A stretch of DNA of 20,027 nt, from positions 1-20,027 of IMG/VR virus record IMGVR_UViG_3300021962_000848; one strand, written 5' to 3'. The notes beneath the pieces were generated by a model. That model did no database searches. It was not told the DNA's origin and saw nothing but the letters and a program-made list of their open reading frames with translations. The translations under genes were made by a program, and so were the position numbers. The stretch is from a virus. Below, piece by piece: positions 1-8,321 of this stretch (position 1 is its first letter; every line of letters begins with the position of its first letter).

Positions 1-1649
<1,649 letters not shown>

Positions 1650-1659
1650 GAGGTGGCGC

Positions 1660-2046
1660 GTGACCCCTGAAGAAATAATAAATAAATGCAAAGACATGGG
1701 AGTGTATCTAACCGTAGCTGATGGAAAAATAAAACCCATAGGTAAAATAACAAAAGAATTTTTAGAGCTGTCTAAACAATTTGCTCCTTTTAAAGATTCT
1801 TTGAAAGAGTATTTGACAGCAGCCCTACAGGTCTTTAAAGCCAAGACTGTCGATCAAAGTTTGAAAATAAAAAGGTTGCAGAACAATTGCAAATACTTGG
1901 GAAAAGAGCTAGAAAGACCAGCCGGATGTAACTGCAACGGTAAAGTAGTTTACGCCTGCGCTGTTTTTGGTAAGTGCAAAAGAGTTGGTCTGCCTATGGC
2001 TGATGTGACTGCCATATGCACAGAGTGCGATAGGTACGAAGTGTAA
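1660..2046 (+). CDS. Small protein: TubC-like N-terminus, Cys-rich C-terminus
   Basis: This 128-residue protein starts at GTG 1660, with a GAGAGGTG SD-like sequence just upstream and only 10 bases after the fibre stop. Residues 1-52 (PEEIINKCKDMGVYLTVADG, then KIKPIGK and a helical KDSLKEYL) resemble the TubC N-terminal docking fold: a helix, a small beta hairpin around D-G-K, then a helix. The C-terminal part has a C-x-C-N-G-K motif, two isolated Cys-containing positions, and a final C-x2-C pair, which suggests metal binding. The gene lies between the fibre and the glycosyltransferase, so it may bridge or assist the enzyme. The TubC similarity is judged by eye. Function is unknown. Confidence 0.75.
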   Translation: MTPEEIINKCKDMGVYLTVADGKIKPIGKITKEFLELSKQFAPFKDSLKEYLTAALQVFKAKTVDQSLKIKRLQNNCKYLGKELERPAGCNCNGKVVYACAVFGKCKRVGLPMADVTAICTECDRYEV

Positions 2047-2055
2047 AGGGCAGGC

Positions 2056-4065
2056 ATGGAAAAGCTTTTGCTTAGGCACCAAAGAGCTCCTGGTGACATA
2101 ATTGTAATGACGGCTGTGGTAAGAGACTTGGCTCTTACTTACCCTGGTCGTTTTCATCTGTCAGTAGACACTTCTTTTAAAGAACTGTGGCACAATAATC
2201 CTTACGTCAAACCTATGCCTGACAAAAAAGGCGCTAGAATAGTAAACCTAACCTACGGCAGTTACATAAAAAAAGCAGGCACAGAAAAAATACATTTCAT
2301 AAGTTCTTTCCATAAAGACTTAAAAGTTCAGACAGGAATAGACGTTCCTCTTCTTTACCCTTATCCAGATTTACATCTGTCAGAAGAAGAAAAAGCACCT
2401 GTTTCAAAAGACAGGTACTGGATTGTTTTGGCTGGAGGAAAGAATGACTTTACCACAAAACACTGGATTTACTCGCGGTACCAAGAAGTTGTGAATATTT
2501 TGTCCGAGTTCGGAATACGAGTTATTCAGCTAGGAGGCAAAGGCAACAGACCGAGCCACTATCACCCCAAGCTTTACAACGTTCTAGACCTTGTTGGAAA
2601 GACTTCTCTTAGGCAAATGCTTAGGCTTATAAGCCAAGCAGACGGAATAATATGCACCATAACAGCCGCCATGCACATAGCGGCAGCTTTTAACAAGCCT
2701 TGCGTGGTAACTGGGGCAGGCAGGGAAGAGTGGTGGTGGGAAGCCTACACGAATAAAAATGAAGCCATGGCTGAGTTTAAAAACAAACTCACCGTAGATC
2801 ACAGGTATTTGCACACAATAGGAAAGTTTGACTGCTGCTACACAAAAGGCTGTTGGAAAAACAAAGTACAAAAGTCAGAAGGCGACAAAAGTTTTTGCAA
2901 GTATCCAGTCACATCTGAAAACGAACAGGTCGTGCCAGCTTGCATGGAGATGATAACAGTAGATAAAGTTGTGAGTTCGGTGCTTAGTTATTACATGGAC
3001 GGCACTTTGCCGTTACTGGAGGGTATGGTGCTTCCTGACGTCACAAAGCCAGTTTTGTTTGATAAGAACGGAGAGAAGTTCTATCTGACAGTTGTAAGCG
3101 ACAAGTCGGAAGTAGTCGACATACGGTCTGACGTTGTCAGCGTGATTCCAAAGTCAAACGAAAACAAAGAAGAAATAAAACTTAGTGATGATTTTTATCA
3201 GGATGCTAAGATCCACCCAGTTAACGTTAAAACTAATCAAAAATTTTCCACTAATGAATTTAATTCAAATTTAAATCAAAATTTTGAAGATAAATCAACA
3301 AAAGTGATAGGCACAAGACTCATAGACTCTCCTCACATAGAAGGAAAGATAACTCTATGTGTTCTTTTGTATGGTCCATATTTTGACATGCACAACAGAT
3401 GTCTCAGGGCAATTCAAAACACCACAGATAAACACGACATAGACCTAAGGGTTTACTGCAACAACGCTGATCAAAGAACAGAGTCTCTTTGCAAAGCCAT
3501 GTTTAATGATGGTGTTATCTCTGTAATATATTCTTCTAACGTTAATAAGTTCAAATACCCATGTATGCGCGAAATGTTTCATGACGAGAAGTTTCCAATA
3601 ACAACAAAGTGGGTCGTGTGGTTTGACGACGATACCATGTGCGACGTTGATCCGTTGTGGCTGGACAAGATGTGCTCAGCCATTAACTCTGGCTGCATAG
3701 CCGATCCTAATTTTGGAATGCTAGGACCTATCTATCATTTCGCCATGCAGCCCAAGCACGCGGAGTGGGTAAAGAAAGCTGACTGGTACAAAGGAAAGTA
3801 TTTCAGAGACAAGCTGGGTAAACCCACAGTTAATGGCAACAAGGTTGTTTTTACCACTGGGAGCTGCTGGGCTATCAAGTCAGAAGCCATAAAGAAGGCA
3901 AATGTGCCAGACGTAAGGCTAACTCATAATGGTGGTGATATTTGCATAGGCGAACAATTGTGGCAAAATGACTATACGCTAAAGAATTGGAACGGAGACA
4001 AGAAAATAATCTGCTGGTCCAGTACGGCCAGAAGAGGGGCCAGCCAAAGCATATTCAACATATGA
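2056..4065 (+). CDS. Bifunctional glycosyltransferase: GT9-like N-terminus fused to GT-A C-terminus
   Basis: This is a 669-residue fusion. Residues 1-310 resemble ADP-heptose:LPS heptosyltransferases (GT9, GT-B fold): RHQRAPGDIIVMTAVVRDL at the N-terminus, WIVLAGGKNDFTTKHW near 122-137, and a nucleotide-sugar binding region ICTITAAMHIAAAFNKP (199-215). A Cys cluster (C260, C261, C266, C281, C296) follows and may bind a metal. Residues 330-430 are a polar linker. Residues 431-669 look like a GT-A transferase, with a D524-D525-D526 metal-binding motif and a possible catalytic H-N-G-G-D (624-628). GT9 enzymes add sugars to lipopolysaccharide, but in a phage next to a Thr-rich fibre the target could be virion protein or host surface glycan. 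The target is inferred. The start ATG is 10 bases after the previous gene, with a weak purine-rich SD. Confidence 0.85.
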   Translation: MEKLLLRHQRAPGDIIVMTAVVRDLALTYPGRFHLSVDTSFKELWHNNPYVKPMPDKKGARIVNLTYGSYIKKAGTEKIHFISSFHKDLKVQTGIDVPLLYPYPDLHLSEEEKAPVSKDRYWIVLAGGKNDFTTKHWIYSRYQEVVNILSEFGIRVIQLGGKGNRPSHYHPKLYNVLDLVGKTSLRQMLRLISQADGIICTITAAMHIAAAFNKPCVVTGAGREEWWWEAYTNKNEAMAEFKNKLTVDHRYLHTIGKFDCCYTKGCWKNKVQKSEGDKSFCKYPVTSENEQVVPACMEMITVDKVVSSVLSYYMDGTLPLLEGMVLPDVTKPVLFDKNGEKFYLTVVSDKSEVVDIRSDVVSVIPKSNENKEEIKLSDDFYQDAKIHPVNVKTNQKFSTNEFNSNLNQNFEDKSTKVIGTRLIDSPHIEGKITLCVLLYGPYFDMHNRCLRAIQNTTDKHDIDLRVYCNNADQRTESLCKAMFNDGVISVIYSSNVNKFKYPCMREMFHDEKFPITTKWVVWFDDDTMCDVDPLWLDKMCSAINSGCIADPNFGMLGPIYHFAMQPKHAEWVKKADWYKGKYFRDKLGKPTVNGNKVVFTTGSCWAIKSEAIKKANVPDVRLTHNGGDICIGEQLWQNDYTLKNWNGDKKIICWSSTARRGASQSIFNI

Positions 4066-4075
4066 GGGTAAACCT

Positions 4076-4576
4076 GTGGTCAGCAGCTCATCATCTGAAG
4101 GTATTCCTGACTTTCCATACGTTTCTTCTAGTTCGTCTATTGGCGAACCAACGTACGGTAGAGGCATATACTTAAAGAGATACACTCAAACATCAGTTAA
4201 TAATAGTTTTATATCTGGGTTTAGGTTTAAGGTTGTAGCCTACGGAGGCAACGACATGCCTAACACGATATTCAGGTATCAAAGAGAAGCTTTGAACGCC
4301 AGAGACGGAACATATAGGCTTGTTTTCGATGGCGTGTGCTCTCCTCCAGACATAGAGGAGTTTGCTGAGATCGAACCAACAGTAGGGGTTTACCCAGAGT
4401 TTTGCAGATTGGATTACGTTGATTTAGTTTTCAGGTCTCAAGCTGTGGCAGAAGAAGCCTGGAGATTGCTGGTTGAAGAAGTAGCCAGCCTTATTGAAAC
4501 TTTGAACAAAATGGATATAGTCAAGCCAGAAGAATCGCTTAAGCTAGGCAACCCTCCAACTGCGACTGAACCGTGA
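4076..4576 (+). CDS. Hypothetical protein with Ser-rich N-terminus
   Basis: This 166-residue protein starts at GTG 4076. A GAGGG SD overlaps the TGA of the glycosyltransferase, which suggests translational coupling. The N-terminus carries two short Ser runs separated by EGIPDFPYV and followed by an I-G-E-P motif, so it looks like a duplicated flexible linker. The rest (about 30-130) alternates strand-like stretches such as GFRFKVVAYGG and TYRLVFDGV. It ends in an acidic amphipathic helix (VAEEAWRLLVEEVASLIETL). No family is recognised. The Ser linker and the location suggest a minor virion or fibre-associated protein, but this is inference. Confidence 0.7.
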   Translation: MVSSSSSEGIPDFPYVSSSSSIGEPTYGRGIYLKRYTQTSVNNSFISGFRFKVVAYGGNDMPNTIFRYQREALNARDGTYRLVFDGVCSPPDIEEFAEIEPTVGVYPEFCRLDYVDLVFRSQAVAEEAWRLLVEEVASLIETLNKMDIVKPEESLKLGNPPTATEP

Positions 4577-4585
4577 GGATAAGCT

Positions 4586-4888
4586 ATGTCAGCAAAGTTG
4601 GTAGTAATTGAAGACACCACGATCACGGCTCTTTTGACAAACCCAAAACTGCTGTCTGAGATTCCAGCGCTCAAAGCTGCGGCCAGCGTTAAGAATGCAG
4701 GCAGTCCTACCTGTAAACCTTGCGCAAGAAGCGCGGCTGCAAAAGCTTACAACTACTCACATGTGAAAAAAGTAATATCAAATCTTAGGGGAGAACCTCT
4801 GGCCAAAATAAAAAAAGAACTAGGAGCTGAGCGTATAAGGATAATAGTTAGAAGTGACTCTGGAAAACTTGTTCAGATAACAATCTAA
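4586..4888 (+). CDS. Hypothetical protein, 100 residues, with C-x2-C motif
   Basis: The start ATG at 4586 has a GAGGATA SD-like sequence and lies 9 bases after the previous stop. An N-terminal helical half is followed by T-C-K-P-C-A-R-S (residues 42-49), where the single C-x2-C could bind a metal as a dimer or form a disulfide. Then come a basic helix (YSHVKKVISNL) and a C-terminal alpha-beta part ending in RIRIIVRSDSGKLVQITI. No known family is recognised. It is the last gene before a long non-coding stretch. Confidence 0.7.
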   Translation: MSAKLVVIEDTTITALLTNPKLLSEIPALKAAASVKNAGSPTCKPCARSAAAKAYNYSHVKKVISNLRGEPLAKIKKELGAERIRIIVRSDSGKLVQITI

Positions 4889-5226
4889 TGCAGTAAATCC
4901 AGCACACAAACAAGTCATAATACAATGCAAGCCATTTATGTGTTTGACGCAGGTTTAAACAAAAAATAGTTTGTTTAATCCACGTAAAAAACACGTCATA
5001 ATAGATTGCATGCAACATATCTGTTGCACACCGACCAAGCGGTTGAATCCAGCCCTCACAAACTGGATTTGATTTATGCAATCGTATCACCGCGTCTGGG
5101 AACTCAACCCTCAGACTGTACGATTGTATAAATCTAGCAGCGTAAAACTGGTACCCGATTAAGATATAGTTTTACGAGTGGGTAAAAACCCCACCACCGC
5201 TTCCGTCCAGGCCCAGCCTGGTTACT
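4889..5226 (+). ncRNA. Candidate structured RNA region (stem-loop array) before a terminator
   Basis: No gene is visible here. Read as RNA, the region holds consecutive perfect or near-perfect hairpins: 4955-4963 with 4970-4978 (9 bp); 5011-5017 with 5022-5028 (7 bp, 4-nt loop); 5046-5052 with 5063-5069 (7 bp); 5071-5086 with 5119-5134 (16 bp including one G-U), which encloses a smaller hairpin at 5094-5116; and 5141-5149 with 5168-5176 (9 bp). A strong intrinsic terminator follows at 5227. This could be a phage small RNA, a long 3' UTR, or a 5' leader of the 47-codon gene. No clear promoter was seen. The helices were found by reading complementary arms, without an energy calculation. Confidence 0.45.
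4896..5015 (+). repeat. Imperfect direct repeat, 39 nt, spaced 81 nt
   Basis: Bases 4896-4934 and 4977-5015 align without gaps with 29 of 39 positions identical. The best-matched part is GTCATAATA followed by TGCA (4914 and 4995). A third AATCCAG occurs at 5046 in different surroundings. The repeats lie inside the structured non-coding stretch and could be protein-binding sites or remains of a duplicated RNA element. Confidence 0.45.
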
Positions 5227-5275
5227 AGCCTACCCAGGATTCGTTTTGAACCTGGGTAGGCTTTGTGTTTTTTTT
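5227..5275 (+). terminator. Strong intrinsic terminator
   Basis: A perfect 12-bp stem (5227-5238 with 5251-5262, AGCCTACCCAGG and its complement) with a 12-nt loop is followed by a T-rich tract with nine consecutive T. It ends only about 20 bases before the start codon of the next gene, whose SD is at 5284-5290. Confidence 0.85.
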
Positions 5276-5295
5276 CGCCATGGGAAGGAGCAAGG

Positions 5296-5439
5296 ATGAG
5301 CAAGTCCGTAACAGCTACTGCCACAGAAACGTACCTGAAAGGATTGGGTATAAGTGAGCGTCCTCTGGTGATTGTTACCAACGTGTCTTCTGGAGAACTC
5401 TTAAAGATAAGGGTTTACAGGAAGACAATTACAAAGTGA
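5296..5439 (+). CDS. Small hypothetical protein, 47 residues
   Basis: ATG 5296 is preceded by GGAAGGAG with a 5-base gap, a near-ideal SD. The product starts MSKSVTATATETYLKGLGIS and ends LLKIRVYRKTITK. The middle, RPLVIVTNVSSGELLKIRVY, looks like two beta strands around an S-G turn. No family is recognised. The gene lies right after an intrinsic terminator, so its expression must depend on read-through or an unseen promoter. The strong SD makes it a likely real gene despite its size. Confidence 0.6.
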   Translation: MSKSVTATATETYLKGLGISERPLVIVTNVSSGELLKIRVYRKTITK

Positions 5440-5440
5440 C

Positions 5441-5480
5441 CAGGCCGTAAGGCCGTTCCCCGCACCACATGGTTGCGGGG
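5441..5480 (+). other. Two GC-rich hairpins after the 47-residue gene
   Basis: GGCC-GTAA-GGCC (5443-5454) forms a 4-bp stem with a GNRA-type tetraloop. Next, CCCCGCA (5458-5464) pairs with TGCGGGG (5474-5480), and CCA/TGG inside can extend the helix around one bulged base. There is no T-tract, so this may be a factor-dependent terminator, a processing site or a 3' stabiliser rather than a classical terminator. Confidence 0.5.
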
Positions 5481-5515
5481 ACAATTGACTTTTATCTTAG
5501 CTATTGGAAATTTGC

Positions 5516-5564
5516 CCTTTCGGGGTTAATATGGTTGAAGCGCCAAGTTAGCGCCCGAAAGGAG
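5516..5564 (+). promoter_or_regulatory. Possible SD-sequestering leader structure
   Basis: CCTTTCGGG (5516-5524) is the exact complement of CCCGAAAGG (5554-5562), which includes most of the GAAAGGAG SD for the gene at 5570. Between them GCGC (5540-5543) can pair with GCGC (5551-5554) as a competing or nested small stem. If the 9-bp helix forms, it would hide the ribosome site, so an on/off translational switch is plausible. No known riboswitch class is recognised. Confidence 0.5.
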
Positions 5565-5569
5565 CTTAT

Positions 5570-5842
5570 ATGCGAGTAGTTGAGGCTGCGTCAGAAAGAA
5601 CAGGAGCCAAGGCAACTGTTGTTGTCGAAGGTTCTAACGTGGAAGTGGTAAGGTCTTTTGAAGCTAGGAATCTGGCTTTAGAGCACGCCAAGAAAATGGG
5701 AATGTCTATTCCTGGGTTCTGCGGAAGTGCTTGGACAGTTTGGGTAGACGACTCAGGCAAAGAACTTAATGGTGACGATTTCAAAGCAGCGTCAACCAAA
5801 GTGTGCCGAGCCAGCTATCCTATTCAAGAGGCTGCACTATAG
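5570..5842 (+). CDS. Hypothetical protein, 90 residues
   Basis: ATG 5570 follows a GAAAGGAG SD with a 5-base gap. The product begins MRVVEAASERTGAKATVVVEG. It shows a beta-hairpin-like start (ATVVVEGSNVEVVRSF), a helix (ARNLALEHAKKMGM), then CGSAWTVWVDDSGKELNGDDF, where strand and turn again seem likely. The layout suggests a small alpha-beta fold. No family is recognised. Its stop overlaps the next start by one base (TAGTG), so the two are probably translationally coupled. Confidence 0.7.
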   Translation: MRVVEAASERTGAKATVVVEGSNVEVVRSFEARNLALEHAKKMGMSIPGFCGSAWTVWVDDSGKELNGDDFKAASTKVCRASYPIQEAAL

Positions 5843-6552
5843 TGGCTGAAGTTCGCCGTAACATATCTGAGCGAGCTGCGGCGAGACAAAGAGTCTGGCG
5901 AGACGATAATAGTTTCGCCACGACTCTTTTGATTTTGTTTATAGACAAGTATGGAACAGAAGCCATGACCTGGGACCCTATGACTATACAGTCAGAGGTG
6001 GAACAGGACTTTGCTGTAAAACTGTCCAGACCTATATTTGACAGGTTGATGGCTGGTATATCAGTTTTGTCCACAGATGCTTTCTTCAAGTCTTTGCCGG
6101 ATTTTATAAACCTTAGCAATGTTTTGTGTGGTGACACGTTCGACCCAACGGTATTTGATCCAGCAGACGCTGGCGAGTGCGCGTGGGCTATGACTGAGGC
6201 ACTAATGCTCAGTCCACCGGACGATGACGATGAAGAGCCGTTTGCTCCAGAGATCGTTGATTACTTGGCTGAAGTCATAAAGTCAGAGGGCATACTTACA
6301 CCTCCTGACATTCTGCGCCTAGGACTTAAAGATGACGCAGCCAAGTTGATGGAATCAGTTAGGTATGACTATTCCGACGATCCTGAGATGTTCAACGCGA
6401 TCTTCGACATGGAAAAGTCGAAAACAGACGACATAAATCTAATGGTCAAGGAAAGACTGTCTGCTTTAGTTAAACAGATAGAAAGCCTGCCGTTGGATAA
6501 TGGTGACTCGTCGGAAGCTGTACGCAAGCTTCTAGCATCTCTTCCGAAGTAA
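5842..6552 (+). CDS. Hypothetical acidic protein, possible phage structural or assembly protein
   Basis: The GTG at 5842 in the TAGTG overlap is preferred over the GTG at 5803, because an AGAGG sequence lies 10 bases before it and coupling is natural. This gives 236 residues. The sequence is acidic and mostly helical. It includes W-D-P-M-T-I-Q-S-E-V-E, FDRLMAGISVLSTDAFF, ECAWAMTEALML, a PPDDDDEEPF acidic linker and a conserved-looking GILTPPDILRLG. The pattern reminds me of uncharacterised proteins in other large phages, but I cannot name a family. It precedes the AAA+ ATPase by about 60 bases. Confidence 0.7.
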   Translation: MAEVRRNISERAAARQRVWRDDNSFATTLLILFIDKYGTEAMTWDPMTIQSEVEQDFAVKLSRPIFDRLMAGISVLSTDAFFKSLPDFINLSNVLCGDTFDPTVFDPADAGECAWAMTEALMLSPPDDDDEEPFAPEIVDYLAEVIKSEGILTPPDILRLGLKDDAAKLMESVRYDYSDDPEMFNAIFDMEKSKTDDINLMVKERLSALVKQIESLPLDNGDSSEAVRKLLASLPK

Positions 6553-6581
6553 TTCTTCTTACCGTTAAGACAATTTCTAGA

Positions 6582-6598
6582 TCAGACCAAGTGTCTGA
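6582..6598 (+). other. Small hairpin just before the AAA+ gene SD
   Basis: TCAGAC (6582-6587) pairs with GTCTGA (6593-6598) around a 5-nt loop. The SD-like GAGAAGGG follows at once. There is no T-tract, so it may affect translation start or mRNA stability rather than termination. Confidence 0.35.
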
Positions 6599-6613
6599 GA
6601 AGGGTAGTTTCGT

Positions 6614-8248
6614 ATGGAAACCATTCGTCAAGTTGAAGACCGTATTCACCGTTACATCAGCAGCGGCGTTCAAGCTATTCAAATTGTAGTCGGCTCGCAG
6701 TCTAGAGCGGCTTTTGAGATGTTGAAACGAATTGCTAACAGGATGGGTATCGGTATTGCAGCGTGGAATCCCGCAGAAGGCTATGGTCCTCCTGTTAACG
6801 GCGTCAATCCTGTGCAAGGTTTGACTATTGCCGTTAATAGTAATTTGTTTGGAAATGATCAGAGGGAGGGCGTTATCGTAATGAGTGATTTACATTACGA
6901 TTTAAACGCTATTCCAGCGTTGGTTACTCTATTAAAGAAGTATATTTCTGAGGGCTGCTTTAATCGAAAGATTGAGCTAGAAGACGGTACTACGCAAAGT
7001 ATCCGTCGCCCTTTGTTTATTCTCACCACTGGCAGCAGCATGAATCCAGATGTTTTGCCTTACTTGAAGGTGATCACAATGCCTCTTCCTTCACAAGAAG
7101 AGTTGTCAATTGAGTTCGATCACATTCAAGAAAGCATCGACAACGAGGAGAAGAAAGAATGCTCTCCTGAGCTTCGACACTCGGTCATCGGTGCCATGTC
7201 TGGTTTGACTTGTGGTGAGGCGGCTGACGCCTTGGGTCTTGCCTTGATTACTCACGGCAGGTTCACACCCGAGATGTTGGATACCATCGAGTTTGAGAAG
7301 AGCCAGCTTCTCAAGAAAAGTAATGTCCTTACGTATATGCCGAAGTCAGCCATCATGAGTCTGCCAGACCTTGGTGGTTTCTCTGAGCTGAAGACTTGGC
7401 TGGACCAGCGGTCTATTGCTTACACACCAGAAGCAGAATCTCTGCGATTGCCGTTCCCCAAGGGTATGGTTCTCGTTGGGGTTCCTGGCACTGGCAAGAG
7501 CATGTGCGCCAAGATGATTGCGAAGCGCTTAAATCAGCCTTTGCTTCACATGGACCTGTCTTCTGTCTTCAACTCCCTGGTTGGCGAGAGCGAGAGAAAT
7601 ACTCGCGAAGCTATCCAGGTGGCTGATGCGTTTGGTGGATGCGTCCTGTTGATCGACGAGGCCGACAAGGCTCTCGGCGGTGTGGGCGAGTCTTCTGGCG
7701 ACAGCGGTGTCACTCGTCGCATTTTCGGTCAAATCCTAACATGGTTGGCCGAGAAGAAAACGAAGACATTCGTGGTACTCACCATGAATCGTGTCACGGG
7801 TATGCCTCCCGAGCTGCTGCGACGTGGCCGTTTCGATGAGGTGTTCTTTGTAGACACTCCTGACGCAACTGAGCGCAGGGAAATCTTCGAGATTCACATG
7901 CGTAACAACCATGTCGATCCAACAGGCTTCAATGAAGGAGACTGGTCAAAGATCGTAGACGCGAGCGAAGAGTTTGTGGGCGCTGAGATCGAGCAGTCAG
8001 TAGTGGCTTCTCGTTTTGCCGCCTACGCTCAGAACAAGCAAAGCGGAGCTATCTTCGACACAGACACTTTGCTGAGCACCATCAAGTCTATTGTGCCGGT
8101 TACTCGGATGGACCCCGAGAACATTAGTGCAATCCGTCAATTCGGCAGGGAGCGCGCTCGCAACGTTAGCGGGCAGACTCAAAGGATCATCAAGCAGCAA
8201 GTTCGGTCCATGGACCTTACTTTCAGCGATCCCAACCTGGCCAGATAG
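6614..8248 (+). CDS. Ycf46-like AAA+ ATPase
   Basis: This 544-residue protein has an N-terminal domain (about 1-240) and a classical AAA module. The N-domain includes a strand-helix region ending in FILTTGSSMNPDVLPYL and a GLTCGEAADALGLAL segment, as in Ycf46 proteins. The ATPase part shows L-G-G-F-S-E-L-K-T-W-L (253-263), Walker A GVPGTGKS (289-296), Walker B CVLLIDEAD (343-351), sensor-1 MN (391-392), arginine fingers in LLRRGRFDE (401-409) and a GAEI sensor-2-like motif (456-459). All catalytic residues look intact. Ycf46 is found in cyanobacteria and plastids, where its molecular target is poorly known. ATPases of this group usually form ring hexamers that remodel proteins. Arg codons are mostly CGN and Ile codons ATT/ATC, unlike the AGA/AGG- and ATA-rich neighbours, which suggests high expression or different ancestry. 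Confidence 0.9.
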   Translation: METIRQVEDRIHRYISSGVQAIQIVVGSQSRAAFEMLKRIANRMGIGIAAWNPAEGYGPPVNGVNPVQGLTIAVNSNLFGNDQREGVIVMSDLHYDLNAIPALVTLLKKYISEGCFNRKIELEDGTTQSIRRPLFILTTGSSMNPDVLPYLKVITMPLPSQEELSIEFDHIQESIDNEEKKECSPELRHSVIGAMSGLTCGEAADALGLALITHGRFTPEMLDTIEFEKSQLLKKSNVLTYMPKSAIMSLPDLGGFSELKTWLDQRSIAYTPEAESLRLPFPKGMVLVGVPGTGKSMCAKMIAKRLNQPLLHMDLSSVFNSLVGESERNTREAIQVADAFGGCVLLIDEADKALGGVGESSGDSGVTRRIFGQILTWLAEKKTKTFVVLTMNRVTGMPPELLRRGRFDEVFFVDTPDATERREIFEIHMRNNHVDPTGFNEGDWSKIVDASEEFVGAEIEQSVVASRFAAYAQNKQSGAIFDTDTLLSTIKSIVPVTRMDPENISAIRQFGRERARNVSGQTQRIIKQQVRSMDLTFSDPNLAR

Positions 8249-8267
8249 TCTTAGTTTTTTCTTTCGT

Positions 8268-8299
8268 GGGAACCGGCATTAACGTGCCGGTTCCCTTTT
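8268..8299 (+). terminator. Intrinsic terminator after the AAA+ gene
   Basis: GGGAACCGGCA (8268-8278) pairs perfectly with TGCCGGTTCCC (8285-8295) around a 6-nt loop, followed by TTTT and a T-rich stretch. It lies between the ATPase and the next gene, whose start is only 22 bases further. It may therefore be a partial terminator that lowers expression of the downstream genes relative to the ATPase. Confidence 0.8.
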
Positions 8300-8321
8300 C
8301 GTTTACACACCAGAGGTTCAA

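Noticed and set aside
4944-4972. Sigma-70-type promoter (TTGACG ... TAGTTT)
   Set aside because: The -10 box matches only three of six positions and lies inside a perfect hairpin.
5035-5134. tRNA, suggested by GGTTGAATCC near 5041
   Set aside because: No T-arm pairing, acceptor stem or anticodon arm fits around it. The neighbouring 16-bp helix is not tRNA-like.
5803-5841. Earlier GTG start for the 236-residue protein
   Set aside because: It overlaps the previous gene by 40 bases with no better SD. The TAGTG overlap at 5842 is more natural.
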